A DNA stretch of 64,000 nucleotides from Haemaphysalis longicornis. Its lineage: Eukaryota; Arthropoda; Arachnida; Ixodida; Ixodidae. A model generated the notes under the pieces. The model saw nothing but the letters and a program-made list of their open reading frames with translations, searched no databases and was not told the origin of the DNA. This document shows positions 12,001-24,919 of this stretch, in pieces. The position numbers and the translations under genes were made by a program. How positions within the stretch are numbered: the stretch's first letter is position 1; every line of letters starts with the position of its first letter. The stretch covers positions 43,768,941 through 43,832,940 of the forward strand of contig CM023450.1 in NCBI GenBank assembly GCA_013339765.2, given 5' to 3'.

Positions 12001-13756
12001 ACCAACCCTCGAACCGGCGATATTTTCACGCCGGGGGAAGGGACACCCCCCGGGCGGCTTACGGTGCTCTGTACTATTTCCCTTGTGTGCTTTTCTAGTC
12101 GCGCTCCGTTACTTTTGAGGTTTCTGCCATTTGGCGTACCGCCTTTCGATCGACGGCTCTGAAAGCATACGGAGGTAGGGTAAGTCTGCACTTTGAAGCT
12201 GAGTTGTTTCAAGCTTTTAGATGTAACGGCAAATAAAATGATGACTTTCGAAAGCCGATGCCACCAACCTCGCGCCAGAAATGCGTCAGGCCGAATACGA
12301 ATCTGCATTACATAGCTTTATGCTTCCTTTCAAACGTGAAGGAGGGCAACGACGGTTTCACATCCGTATCAGATATACATCCGTATATCCGTATGAGATA
12401 TACAAATTAGTGTAGAGAGGTTTCGCACTGCTCATTTAATGGAAGTTATGAATATTACCGGTGTTCGAGACAAAGTAATCAAAGGCGGCCCGGAGCCTCA
12501 CCAGCCCGGAGCTAAGGAGAGTAAGGTAACTAACGGCTTGAAACTGAATGCACAACAAAAAGTAATGGCATGTCATGACGTGATGACACGCTAACGAGAA
12601 TACCTCGGATACGCAACGCACTGCATGCAGATACCTAGGGCCCCGGACCCCCGGTATAAATTAGGAGGCGCCACATTTATGGCAAGTGTGCAATATTTAT
12701 GAATTTCGCCTTGACGTCCTTCTCACGTGGTAAAGGACAACATAGCGCAGCCTGGTCTTCCTGATGATAAGGAAAACTGTCTAAGGCGCCATCACTAAAT
12801 ATATATATTTTTTAATTAGTAGCCGAGAGTCGGTCTGTAGAGAACGCTACAAATGGCAGAGACAGGCCGCAGAGGAGTAGACCGAAAATTATTTAGTGTC
12901 TACTTTGCAATATTCACCAAGAGGATCCCCCCCACCTGCCATTCGAGACTATTCCTTTAAACGCGTGCTAAAAAGAACGGCTTTCGGCCAAGGAGCTTGA
13001 AGTTTTCAGGCTAGTCTGCATGAAATTCACTCTCACCGCACGACGTGTCTCACTCATGATGAAAAAAAAGACTCTCATCCACTATACGTTCTCTCTTAAT
13101 TTCACATAGTCTGTGGCATAACGCTAAGGCGAATTGTTTCATGAAAGCACCAAGGGCCTACGAACAGAAATTAGGGATCACAGTTTATTCTCCTAGCTTT
13201 TGTTCCAAATTTTTCTTTGCCTAGTAGGCAGCAACGGCATTGTCGCCTCATGTCCAAACACCGGGCCGCATTAGATTTTACTCAGCACGAGCTAAAATTG
13301 TGCAAACACAAGGCCTTGTAAACAACCAGTTTAGAGCGGCATCCCCGAGAGGTCCACCTGCAACAAAGGGGTTTTCTGGGAACTCTATTTTTTAGGGGGA
13401 GGAAGGGGGGGGGGGATAAAAAGGCCGTCGACAAAAACTTTTTTCTCCACATTTGACTACACAGGCGCAGACCGGAATTCTGATCTAAACATACCACTAT
13501 TTCTTTTCTTGCCGAGAAGACGGAGTGTGTGCAAAACTGCACTCTAAATAATCAAACAGTATTAAAATGGAGACTTTGTTTCTATGGTGGAAACCACTCT
13601 TAAATGTCAGCTTAATTATTTTATTTTCTTGACTCATCTTAGCAACTCAAATGAGCTGTGTAAAGAGCAAGGAATGGAAGCGCTAAGACAAGGACAAGCG
13701 AGTGCGCGCACACAGAGGGCGCTAACTTCCAGCAGTTTTATTAGCAGACAAATATA
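6070..13756. other. unassigned 7.7-kb stretch
   Basis: I read both strands and found no recognisable protein domain, tRNA, LINE, LTR or terminal repeat. Open frames are below about 135 codons and show no conserved motif. A small tandem similarity (ATCCGTAT and AGATATAC repeated) sits near 12,362-12,405. Single-copy intergenic or intronic DNA is the plain interpretation. Confidence 0.4.
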
Positions 13757-13905
13757 TTCGGAGGTCGTGGGTTCGGATCCCACCTGGCGGGCATTTTTTC
13801 TCCGCTTTCGCTCTTTCTTTCTTTCAAATTCTTTATCTGTTTCAATGACCTACCACAACCTCCCCTTTGCTTACCGAGATTTTCTTGACTGCCAACCCTT
13901 ATTAT
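13757..13905 (+). mobile_element. tRNA-related SINE, 5'-truncated copy
   Basis: It begins in the T-arm of a tRNA-like head: GGTCGTGGGTTCGGATCCCAC contains a B box (GGTTCGGATCC). A T-rich body follows, through TTTATCTGTTTCAATGACC and a TTCTTGACTGCCAACCC end. The same body recurs at 43,553-43,700. Both copies run into a (TA)n tract close to their 3' ends. The A-box half is missing or too diverged. The sequence just upstream (13,660-13,745) is unassigned. Confidence 0.65.
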
Positions 13906-13906
13906 G

Positions 13907-13914
13907 TGTATATA

Positions 13915-13973
<59 letters not shown>

Positions 13974-14041
13974 TATTATATATATATATATATCTATATA
14001 TATATATGTGGTGATTATTATATAATATATATATATATATG
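13907..14041. repeat. (TA)n microsatellite, interrupted
   Basis: About 135 bp of TA repeats with TTA slips and a GTGGTGATTATTA interruption. It abuts the 3' end of the SINE fragment at 13,757-13,905, so it may have grown from the SINE tail. Confidence 0.95.
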
Positions 14042-14924
14042 ATTTCCGACATCTTTTTTAACGATGATGTTAACCGGCACTGTGTTCCAACGCCATTGCG
14101 TACTATAAACTATTCGCCGATAAAACACCTTCCTCATTTTTAATACTTGCAGCAACAGTACGTCAGGCAAAGCTCTGGGGTTCATAGTTCATACACATCT
14201 GCAATCTACCCCGTAGGATCAACTGCATATAACATTACCGATAGCGCATACGGGGGGCGAGTGCTGGAGTTTATACTGGCGTCGGTAAATAACAGAAAGC
14301 AAGCTTCGAACTAATCGCCCAGCAATGTTTCCATTTTCAAAATGAAAGAAGCTGCAACCACCGACGAATTTTAAACCGAGAAACCATAGCGGTAAGCGCT
14401 CCCGACACTCGGTATACGCGCTTGGGGTGCCAGGTATCGCACTGCAGCGTGTGCGTGCTTCCTGTATGAGTAACCTAAAGCATATATAAAACAAATCGGC
14501 GCATCGCAGAAGCACGTGAACACTGTTCCCGGCACCCTCCTGCCTACGTTAAGCGCAGCCAAATAGTCGGGATGGGACTCAGGATTAAATGGGCCTGTAA
14601 GTTAGCGCCCCGTGTGATTTCTCAGAGCCTTGAAAAAAAAAGAGAAATAGAGCCGACTATCAGTTTTGACAAATGCGCGCCCACGCGTGCTAGAGTAGGC
14701 CAAAAAGACGGTTCACGACGCGGTCCTGGAAAAGTTAAATAAGGAAAACAACAAAAAAAAGGTGTGGCGTAAAATATTTCAGGGTTCGTAGATGTCTAAA
14801 ACGAAATCAGAAATGCTAGAATGCTCCCTGCTCCTTTAAACATTTACGCAGGATACCAGCAGTGAGCTTAAGTATTTTTGCTTGGTTGGATACTTCGTGG
14901 CGTATGAATTTATTTTTTATCTGA
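14042..14924. other. unassigned stretch
   Basis: No domain, RNA gene or transposon end recognised on either strand. Minus-strand open frames at 14.2-14.56 kb are short and lack motifs. Confidence 0.4.
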
Positions 14925-14937
14925 TCTGATTGATTGA

Positions 14938-14975
<38 letters not shown>

Positions 14976-15008
14976 GATTGATGATTGATTGATTGATTGA
15001 TTGATTGA
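14925..15008 (+). repeat. (TTGA)n microsatellite
   Basis: About 20 units of TTGA/GATT with two 3-bp slips (TTGATGATTGATGATT). No adjacent transposon is recognised. Confidence 0.95.
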
Positions 15009-18000
15009 GTGCTTAAGAGAAAAGCCCGGATGGGAGTAACGGGAATAAGGAAGGTGATGGGAAAAAAAGGCTCATTTCTGGTGTCTTCTAATTACTAAAA
15101 AGATTTCTTCTTGCAGGCAGTGGTGTCTACCTTAATGATGGAAAACTAAAGCTGTTAGAAGTTACATTAATAGTGAGTCCGTCCCCGTAGTTATGTAACT
15201 CGTTATTAAGTGCGCTGTTGTAAACGCGTACGGATTAATCTCGGTTATCAGAGGAAGTACACGGGCATTCTCGCACTAAACCTCGAGTAGTAGTTCGCTT
15301 TCTCCGGATGGATACCAAAACAGCGACTTCGTGCGGAGCGATGGTGGCTCCGAGTCTCAACGGTGCGGCAGCATGGAAAATACAGTAGGTGGTAAATTTG
15401 ACCTTAACTAAACCTCAATGATAAAAAACCATTTTTGCTTCCAGCAGTCATGAATTATAATTGCTCGTTATGAAGTTACGGACACCTGGATGTATATTGA
15501 CGGGGAAAAATAACAGAAATTGATAGGACTTTAAGTAGTGGCATAAAGACAATGCATCGGCGTTCCCGTCTTACCGACCTGCTGATTCAACTCACAGTTG
15601 GCGTACCCAAAAGGAGCAGAAACGCGAACTTCATCCTCACGGGGGACCGATAACTGGAAGCGAAAAAAATGAAAAAGAAAAAAAAGAGAGAAAGAGACGT
15701 GCACGTCACGCTCCCCTGCTTCCGAACACCCCTTCTCTCATGCATTCCTTGTCGGTTGAGCAGGGCGACGACGCCCGACCACGGAACACACCCCGCGCGT
15801 GCCCCGGGGTGGACACCTAGCAGGACGTGACGAGCTCTAATCCAAGTTTAGAAATTGGCTTTAAAAGAAGGCTGCGAAGCCTAAGAGTGAAAACAGTGAT
15901 CTCGACACCGGTCGAGCATTCGCGTCGACCTAATCGGCTTATCTGCCTTCGCCGTCGTCGGGACACTGGGCTGAGCATGTTCTCCCGTGGGTCAGAAGGA
16001 TTATTTTAAAACGTGTCCCGCGCCTTCAAGCGACTCCAAACTATTCTCTCTCCTGTGTGTGTGTGTGTGTTTTCTGTGTGCCACTCGGTGAGTCTACTCT
16101 GGCCTTATAAAATATCTGGGTAGTGGAAAGTATAGTGCCCAATGGTAGACCCTGGTAACTTAGTTGTTTTTGGATGTGTTGTTCCGGAAAGCACCAGATC
16201 GTAAATAGAGCTTTGCTATGCTGTAGGTACACAATGTGTTTCAGACTTCTGCAATCACTGCTAGCCTCCAGAACGTGCTTCCATCCCATGAGCGCGAAGT
16301 TTGTTCTCTGTATATTTGAGGGATACCAACGCCAGCAATCATTTACTAAAAATAACAAGGACGGGAAAGACACAAGTGAAAGGGAACAACACCCCGAATT
16401 CGTTAAACACAATGCTGCTCTTAGTTCGAGTTTCTTTTTCGTTTTTACGGCGCAGCAGTTAATGGTACTATCTTGCGTGGTCGTAACTGCCGCTGCTTAC
16501 TCGTAGAGAAGCCAACACCGTGGTCAGCGCCGTGAACGTTGATAAAAAAGCTACAGAAACTATCACAATTGTCTACTAAATTGTCAGCGTTCTTAAGTCG
16601 ACTCTCCATTTTACTTACCCTAATGTGCCTTGGTGGCATATCGTCCTCCCCAGGCAGCGTGTTTTTCTTTCTCTTTTTTTTCTATGTGGTCATCGCGTAA
16701 AGCCGTAGGATTAGACAACCCTCCATTTTCAGTGTTTTATAATCTCGGGTTCCGGCTCTTCTGGCGTATTAGCGCGGAGTGCCGGATAAGATACCCCCGT
16801 TTTTGATTTCATTCGTTCATTTTCACTTCTTAAATTTTTATATTTTTGGCGTTGTTTTGTTACCCGGAATAGTAGCACCGGATGAGGTACAGACCAGTGG
16901 AACTGAATTTCAGATTTTTAAAATTTTATGTATATTAATTTTCTGTGATGGACTCTGGCTGCCACATTGGCTATCAAATGCCCAAATTGGACGACTTTGT
17001 TACATTTGTTATCTTTTGTTTTTATTCTTTCTTGCTTTTACAATGATCCACATCTGCATTAGTATGGTGCTAAATGCCTACACTTCATCCATTACAAATT
17101 TCCGTGCAAGCACAAGCCATTCCACTGCTCGCATTTGACTACTTGGCAACGAGTGCTTACGCAATTATAAAAGCAGAGCGATGAACCGGTACCGGCCGAC
17201 GTTGCATCGGCGACCGATACACGGTTCGCCGGACCGTCCTGACTGCGCCTGTGCACAGTAGGTCTAAAACTAGTTATAAACTGTTATATGAACTATTATA
17301 AGGAAATTATTGCCAAGAAAAAATAGCAAGTGTCACACCTACCCGTTACACATAGCCAAGAAAACTTCAATAACCCAGTAACGCTTTCCTTCCATTAACC
17401 AAACCTCACTTCCAGAATCGGGAGGCTGTGAAAATGTATTACTTAAATCAAGGTCATACGAACTCACAACCACGAAGCCCGCACGACGATTTCAGTTATC
17501 GAAGAAAACATCGAGTGTAATGAGACTGCAGCGCATTCCCCCCAATTTTTTCAGATGGCTTCAAATAATTTAAGCACGTTCACTGGAAGCGTCTAACAAG
17601 TGTTTCTGTGGTAGGAAAGCGCCAACAATGAACGCTTTCCTCTGGGCGTTCTAGCTTAAGTAAACCCCGAAAAGCCTTCCTGTGATTTGGACGCTCCAGA
17701 GTCTATTTGAGCAGAGGATTCACAGTTTCGCTCTTCGTGGCCCCGAGCTTCACGTGCTCAAGAGAGGCTTTGATAAAGCACTTTGAGCAGGACACGCTTC
17801 GGTGCTCAGGCAGAGCCTTGTCTTTTTGTTTTTCTCGGAAACCCGGTTGGTTACAGGGCGAGCGTTTTACTCGGCGCAAGCAATTAGGCTTTCCTGTGAG
17901 GCTAGGTACGGGTGAATTGGGGCGTAGTCGTTAGGCCGGCAGCGTTACAACACGCTCCATAGCAACCATGCCCAGCGATGCGAAGTGGAAGACATGGAAG

Positions 18001-18718
18001 CTCGAAGCACGTTCGGGAAAAAGTTACGAAGAAGCTTAACGGGTTCCCGGCTATGTATTAAGGCCCGATGAGACGTAAACAAAGGGATATTTGCTGGTAA
18101 TACATACAGTTTTGTGCTGCGTTTATCTTATTGAATTTTCACTATTTTTGTGCTGTATAGAAAAATGCTCGGTTGGCTAGAGTACTGTTTGTTTGCGACT
18201 CTGCACTTTTTCACGAACTATTAATTATACCCGTACTGCATGGTTAAAATATAAAACAGTTAAACGAACGGGCACACACTGTGACGCAGAATTATCTGCG
18301 CGAGTGTCAAAAAATGTGTTTTCCACCAAACGCTAGAAGGAAACGAACAAAAGTGAAAAAAAAAAGCTCATGCCCGAAATAACATGGTCGCAACAAAACC
18401 TAAATAAGCATTTTACGGAGCCCAAAGCTGTCGCGAAGCCATTGAAAAGGGCATTGTTCATACCTTGTCGACAAGCGAAGTGGCGCCAAGTGTAAATGAA
18501 ACACGGGCGATTGCGAAACACATCAAACCATTAATAGAAAAGACGTTCGAAGGGATCTGGCTAGGACCGAATGAGCCGCACCTCCCTTTTTACCAGCACT
18601 TGTGCGATGCCGTGTAAAATGCAGGTGGCTATACAGTGTGCAACGCATGTGTGCGAAGCAGTCCACTCGCCTAACCCGTGTGATAGGTAGGTGAGACACT
18701 GCGTGCGCGCCAACGCAA
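15009..18718. other. unassigned 3.7-kb stretch
   Basis: No recognisable gene. It contains a short (GT)n at 16,056-16,071 and purine-rich runs near 15,660. Open frames are short and without motif. Confidence 0.4.
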
Positions 18719-19085
18719 GGTACAGTCCCTAGCAAAAGTTTGCGGGATGTGCAGCGCGTGGCTGAGCGGCGCAAAACTGCATTGCTGCGCCATCTGCAGC
18801 CAACGGGCGCCCGGCGAGCTCAGGGTCCGAGGCTACCGCGGCGCCGCAGAAATGGGAGCCCCTAAGGAACTGGCGTGCTAGGCGCGCTAGGCGCATGCCT
18901 GTCCTTTATTAGTTACGGGGCATCTCTGATCCCTCGCGTGCCCGCGACATGATTTCGATATTCGCGGCAGCCGCGGCGGCGCCGCGTGACCATCGCCGTG
19001 GTTCTGCTATCACTGGTGCAACAAAACACGACGGCCGAGGCCACCGTTTGCGCGGCGCGCAACGTTGAATAAATCTTATTTTCCA
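18719..19085 (+). repeat. large inverted repeat, left arm
   Basis: GC-rich arm of about 365 bp. Its reverse complement aligns along its whole length with 20,161-20,489, apart from an extra GC-rich block of roughly 35 bp in this arm and smaller indels. Landmarks shared in inverted order are GTACAGT near the outer end, CAAAAGTTTGCGGGATGTGC, GCGCCATCTGCAGCC, GGGGCATCTCTGATCCCTCG and the inner end GAATAAATCTTAT. The inner AATAAA could be a polyadenylation signal, which would suit a pair of LTRs or retroposon ends in opposite orientation. No transposase or reverse transcriptase lies between the arms. Confidence 0.8.
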
Positions 19086-20160
19086 AGTGATGCATTGGTC
19101 GACGACTAAATTTATTTTACTGGGGTCTACCTGTCGCAAACTGCGTCTGGTGACTGCGTCTGGTGACGGGGTTGCATAGGAAAAAGTCGCGTCGAGAAAT
19201 TAATGTTGTGGCAGAGCAAACTTTCCGGTGAATATTACGGCAAAGCAAACTTTCTTGTTTAATGTAGGTATCATGTAAAAAACATCATACTGAAATCGGT
19301 CGCGAGGATGGCGTTAGCATTACGCCGAAGCACATTTACTTGCCCCAGTTAGTTTATAGGGAAGCTGTCAACGATAGGGAATTCCCCTATGCTGTCAATA
19401 CATGGCATTCAAAGGAGGAGGTATGGTGACAGAAAACGGCTGCAACTCTCAATTTGTCGGAACTAATTCTATGACCAAATTCTATGATAATTGCCTCGCA
19501 GACAACTACAATGTTTTGCGAGCCAGTTTCAGCCCCGTGCTTGTCCCACAGAATAAAACATTAGTCCGTATTGCTTCCATTCACCTGCAAAACTAGGCAG
19601 TTTAAGTGGAGCTCCTACCCACAACCTGCTTCTTTCGTGACCTTCTTGGATTCCTTCCAGCTCGGCTTGCCATCCTTGATCACAGACTGGAAGGGCTCGA
19701 AATTTTTTCCCATTGCTTTTCACTTAAACTTAGGTGTGTGTACCGCCTTTTGCAAATGGTGCGCCCCCTAGTCATCATAGCAAAAACTGCGTACGAACTG
19801 GATATTTGCTCTGCACTCAACAGTTCTGAGTTTGTTTCTGTTATAGCGGAGGCCCGTAAAAGTGCCTCGCACTCATCTGAGTCTGCAATGTATTGACACT
19901 TGCCCTAACCACTTGCCATTTTCCACTGCCACTCGCCACTTGCACTCGCGTCACTGCCTACGTAGAGCTGCCCGTAAGGCGGGCGATATGTCTTCTGTGG
20001 TGCTCCGGAACGCGGGGTGGCGGTCCCAGATCACGCACCAACATCAATTATTGTAGCTACAGAGATCAGCAGTGAATGGCAATTCCGGGTCAGCTGACAG
20101 TTCTTCGGTGCTTAGATTAAAAATTAGAATATAAGTCGTGCTCAACCAGCAGTGGCTCGT
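19086..20160. other. spacer of the inverted repeat
   Basis: Mostly unassigned. Between 19,570 and 19,896 two overlapping plus frames give a moderately protein-like composition but no motif I recognise. They could be a decayed coding fragment carried by the element or plain chance. Confidence 0.35.
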
Positions 20161-20489
20161 GAAAGATAAGATTTATTCAACGTGGCGCGCCCCGCAAAGG
20201 GCGCCGCGGCCGACGTGTTTTGTTGCATCAGTGATACTAGCAGAACCACGGCGATGGTCACGCGGCGCCACAGCGGCTGCCGCGTATATCGAAAGCATGT
20301 CGTGGGCGCGCGAGGGATCAGAGATGCCCCGTAACTAATAAAGGACACGCATGCGCAAAGTGCGCCTAGCACGCCAGTTTCTGGAGCCTCGACCCGGCGC
20401 TCGCTGGCTGCAGATGGCGCAGCAATGCAGTTTTGCGCCGCTCGGCCACGCGCTGCACATCCCGCAAACTTTTGCTGGCGACTGTACGT
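20161..20489 (-). repeat. large inverted repeat, right arm
   Basis: Partner of 18,719-19,085, separated by a spacer of about 1,075 bp. The short open frames in the two arms (ending in a similar EGSEMPRN stretch) look alike because the arms are homologous. A 3-bp indel keeps the frame, but I see no known domain. Confidence 0.8.
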
Positions 20490-20837
20490 TCAGAACTCGG
20501 CGGCGCGATTTCCTTGTTGTCCTAAGGTGTTTCGTGTCCGCTTTGAGATATGCTTCGTGAGTATATCTCGAAGCGCGGGGTCGCACAAGGACTAAGAAAT
20601 GCTGTGTGTTAGCAGGCAGGACTGGGCAAGGTGACGTCACACACAGGTGGCGCCACGCTGTCTCCTCGAAGTTAGTTTTTTCAATGAGGGCTGAGGTGCT
20701 ACAATTGCGTGGGGTAGATGCGGATCATTTGTATTCGGCCTATACATGTGTTGGCTGGAAGCGACTAAGGATCAGTTCTTTCACCCTTGGCGAGAATAGG
20801 GTGCACTGCGGTAATATTTCCTCCTCTTGAGTGTTTT

Positions 20838-21250
20838 ACTATCGTCGAACACTACAAAGACAACACCCAGTACCACATGCGCACAGGATGCCCCTTCCCT
20901 CCGCCAGCCCACAGCTTAAAAAAGGAAGAAACAAGCAGCCACCTTCGGGAACTTCAAACGAACACATTTCCACAGCTTACAAGGCTACACGCCGTTCACC
21001 TCACAAAATACAACCACCCATGCCCGGCACTGCGACATTCTACCATATGGTTTCGGAATGCCAGCGAAGCCTAGACCTTGATACCATTACCAATCCCACT
21101 CACGAGCAGTGGGAGAGTCAGCTTGCCATCTGAGACCTAAATATTCCGCTTTGGCTCGCTGAAAGGGCGACGAATGCAGTCTGCATCAACCAATGGAGTC
21201 CTGGACTGAGCCCCCCGGCCACCAACCAGCTCGGTATCACTACGGTGATG
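20838..21250 (+). mobile_element. non-LTR retrotransposon (LINE) 3' fragment
   Basis: Decayed C-terminal coding end of a LINE on the plus strand. Readable pieces are a YKDNTQYHMRTGCPFPPP-like stretch, a degraded Cys/His knuckle (CPALR then TIWFRNASEA in the shifted frame, YHMVSECQRS in the other), NPTHEQWESQLA and a terminal GVLD stop. The same ending (IGVLD stop) closes the copy at 37,145-37,845, so both belong to one family. The 5' part is missing, as usual for LINEs. Frame changes every few dozen codons show it is dead. A second LINE in the opposite orientation starts immediately after it. Confidence 0.7.
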
Positions 21251-23040
21251 ATGATGATGAATTTCTATTGGTTTCCTTCCCCTTTGTTAGTCGGGGTGAT
21301 GACATGTCATCTTACCAAAAAGGACTAATATAGATAATGTTTTACACTTTTGGGTTCAATACTAGCGCTGCTTAGGGCAGGCACAAAAAGCTTATTAGGC
21401 CACAAATACTTTTTTTTTTCTGTTAACAGGTGGTACTGTCCTAGGCAATATTCCCCTCTCTGCTTTCGTCCACCAGCATTCTAATCTTCTTTCGTCCCCT
21501 CGACAGCCTTGAAGGTAACTTCCTCTGTGATTACCCTTAAATCCTAGGGCTTCTGAAAGCCCAATATTCCCTTCATGTAGATTTGGATGGATACCCTCAC
21601 ATTCTAACACGATGTGCCGCATAGTTTCTGTTTCTTTTCCGCAGACCACGCATACCCCATCATTTGTGAATACTTCCCCACAAAACTCTTAGTTCGCAGG
21701 CAACCTGCTCTAGCCTCAAAAAGCAAAGCACTGCCCTGGGAATTATCGTAGAAATGTTCCTTTCTGATGTTCATCTTCTCAGCCCTGTACATCTCTTAAC
21801 GGCGTTTAGCTTCCATTATTTCCCTTCCATTTATTCGTTTCAATCTGCCTTGCCTCTTTTTTGGTTACCTTGGCTGTTTGGATTCCCCACTGTTCTTTTC
21901 CGTATTTCATCGTTAGGCCTTCTAGTCTTCTTAACCACTGCGTGTCCAGGCTTTTCAAGTATAGGTACCTAAAAACCTTAGCTGCCCACCTTCGTTGATC
22001 CATTGCCCTCAACCTCATCTCAAAGCATATTTTACTCTGAGCTTCTCTAACTTCAAACGAACGCCCAGCCCATATCTCCCTGAACTGCTTCGTTAGTTGT
22101 TTTTTCCATGCGCGCCTAAGGCCAAACGTCCTGCCGTTCTCTGGTTTACTTCAAGGCCTGATAGAACGTCTGATTTTAAGCAGAGTACCAGCATTCGCAA
22201 ACGTGAGACCCGGAACCATTACTCCTTTCCACATTCCTCTTACTACTTCATATTGTGTTATAACCCCCACAGAGCTCTATGCTTCATTATAGCTGCGTTT
22301 CGCTTTCCCTTAACCTTAAGCTGCTCTCGTGAGTACTTAAGTAGTTATCCCCTTCGTTTATCCACACTCCCAAATATTTATATTCCTTCACTCTAGGTAA
22401 TTCGCCTTGCTGGATAGACACTACGTCGGTGGTAGCGTCATTGAAAACCATTATTCCTTATTTTTTCTGCACTGAAATTTAATCCGAGGTCAGTGGCTTC
22501 CTGGCCGCAAATATTTATTAGCCGCGGCATATCGGTTGGTTATCAGCTAAAAGAACAATGTCGTCTGCGTATAACATTCCCGGAATATGCTGTTTGTACC
22601 ACTTCGCCTTGCAGCATATGGGTAGGCTAAAACCCTACTTGACTTTCTTCCATCTTCTTTCTAACCCTGCCATGTAAAGCATGAAACAGTATTGGCTCAA
22701 AGGGCATCCCTGTTTCAGTCCCCGATGGATGTTGACCTGCTGGGCGCATTTCTGTCCTTCCCAAGTAAGGTGCACTCTATTGTCTTTATAGATTGCTATA
22801 AGGAACTGTACTAACTCGTCATCTAATCCCTGAGTTTCAGCATCCTCCACAGCCGTTCTCTGTTTACGTTGTCATATGCCCCTTTAATGTCCAAGAACGT
22901 AATTCATAGTGGTCTATTCTGTGCTTTCTGCAATTTCAATGCATTGCGTTATCACGAACAGATTGTCATCCAGTCGCCTGTCTTGTATAAATCCATTCTG
23001 CAGTTCCCCATGAAGCTTTCCTCCCCCTCCTCCTCCTCCT
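21251..23040 (-). mobile_element. decayed LINE with reverse transcriptase remnants
   Basis: Minus-strand LINE whose 3' end lies at the left, with an (ATC)n tail at about 21,243-21,256. Reading from its 5' side: an RT stretch with ILGH/FLDIKGAYDNV-like residues (about 22,880), then HRGLKQGCPLS followed by FMLYMAGLERR (ORF 22,635-22,850), the catalytic box MLYADDIVLLAD with YADD encoded at 22,560-22,571, VKEYKYLGVWIN near 22,380, and a C-terminal knuckle with the CGKETETMRHIVLEC pattern at about 21,600. Stops and frameshifts interrupt every section, so it is not expressible. The domain order (RT, then a C-terminal Cys/His finger) is that of non-LTR elements; I cannot fix the clade by eye. Confidence 0.8.
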
Positions 23041-24767
23041 CCGGTCGCCGAATTGGTTGTATTAGGCGTGTTTCCTGATCTCCTTGCGGCCGGGTGTTGA
23101 GTATCAAAAAGGCACGGCTGGCACGTCTTCTGTCTGTGGCGTGGTCTGCATCAATTTCCCACAGACTACCCTCGTAAAATTTGTAGCTTTTTGGTAAAAA
23201 AGAACAACTGTGGTCGTTATGTAGAAATGGGTGGTATAAGCTAGAGGAAATTGCGTTAGTAGTCGTCGTTTTGCGCCGCTTCAATCAGCCGTTCGCAAGT
23301 GAACATCAAGCTTAATTCAATGCGAACTAGAATGCCGGCGGTGCATCTGTAGCCAGCCATTTTTTTACGTTGGAGTGTTTTAATTAAGACTCACAAGTAT
23401 CTGCCGCCACTCATTAAGCACACCAAGGTACAGTAATCTACAGCCGTCGTTCCTCAATTTGTCGAACCCAAAAAGCTCGCAGAAGAGGAGAAGGCTCCTC
23501 TCAGATAATAGAAGTGATAAAAAGAACGTATTAAATACGAATGCCGTGCTCCATTTCGCGTAGTCTGGGGCGGGCTCGGTACCATTAATAAAAAAGTTCG
23601 CACGATACTGCTTGCTGCTTTCTTCACCAACAGCAGGATGCACCTTTTCAGCGCCCCACGTATGCCACCGTGATGGCATTTCGGGGTGTTTCTAGCGTTC
23701 TGCGTGCCTTGAAGGTGGTGGCAGTCCTCAAGGTCGAAGTCGTAGATCGTTATTTTTAAACTATTTCCTCGTCTGGGGAGCTGCCTGCTACGCATGGTCA
23801 TTAAGGTTGTACTAACGCGGTGAAGCAGATAAAGAACAGCAGCAGTGTGAGCTACACACGACGTGAGTGCTCAGTTGTGAGAACGTGATGCCGGCAATGA
23901 AGGGGACAGCAAGCATAGGACGTAACGATTAAATGATATCTCTAACAGGAAAAGGCGATTTTACTCTGAATATTTGTTACCTAAATCAGAAAAGTTTGAA
24001 ATATAAAAGGTGCACTTCGAGCCGTAATCAAATGATAATCCAGCAAAGCTTCCCTCTATTTCATTGTCAGCTGTCATCACCATTGACTAATTCCACTGAG
24101 GGGGCAAATGTGAACTCCGAGGAGCACACGTACTACTTCCCAAGAGCCATTAAGTTCTTTTTCAGCTGTGTGATGGTCGCTGTTAGCGTCCGTCCGCTAC
24201 TTTACCTAATGAGGAGCGCGTGAATAGACTTAACTTAATGAGGAGAGCGTGAAGTTCGCGTCTCCCCAATTCCCACCTGCCGCTAGTGGGGAATGGAACC
24301 CGCTGAGTGAGCGTAAGCAGGTTGTGACGGGGATTTTTGGGGATGAATGCCGGGGTCAAAAAATGTTTCTGCGAAAGCGACGGTAAGAGCATCACATTAA
24401 AAAAAATACATTTCATTAAAGTTTCCCTGGCGATTTTATTGCCTTTGAAGTCATCTGTGCTTACAAATACTTACACTGCGGAAGTAATGCTGGATGCTCA
24501 TGGAGACACAGACAGGCGTTTTTCGCCCGCAGTTACCCAGGTGTACACAACAGTTTGTCCTCCCATGAGGTCTATTCGTATCCATAAATCTCGTAAGGGC
24601 ACTGCATGACGTGGGTTAGCTGGTGGTGAACATCGTATTAACGTTTCTAACATGACGAAATCATTTTTTAATACTTGATCGTCCGTGGTTTAAAAACAAA
24701 TGTCTATAGCACTAGTTGATCTTGCATCCTCATTTACGGGGTTAGAAGCCCACGGAAACTCAAAAAC

Positions 24768-24771
<4 letters not shown>
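23041..24771. other. unassigned stretch
   Basis: A (TCC)n run near 23,026-23,042 borders the LINE. Beyond that there is no recognisable domain. Open frames at 23.4-23.8 kb (minus) and 24.3-24.6 kb (plus) lack motifs. Confidence 0.4.
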
Positions 24772-24847
<76 letters not shown>

Positions 24848-24919
24848 GACCGAGAGAGAGAGATGACGAGAGAGAGATGAGCGACTGACGAGGAGAGAGA
24901 GAGAGAGAGGGAGGAAGGA
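24772..24919 (+). repeat. (AG)n microsatellite, probable LINE tail
   Basis: About 73 bp of pure AG, then interrupted AG with ATGAGAC and ATGACG variants. On the minus strand this is a (CT)n tract directly downstream of the LINE 3' end at 24,920, with the AATAAA-like ATTAAAGAGC just before it. It therefore most likely arose as the tail of that insertion. Confidence 0.9.

Noticed and set aside
19375..19430. AATTCCCCTATGCTGTC, recalled from the body of another tick SINE
   Set aside because: Only about 17 bp match from memory, with no head, tail or TSD.
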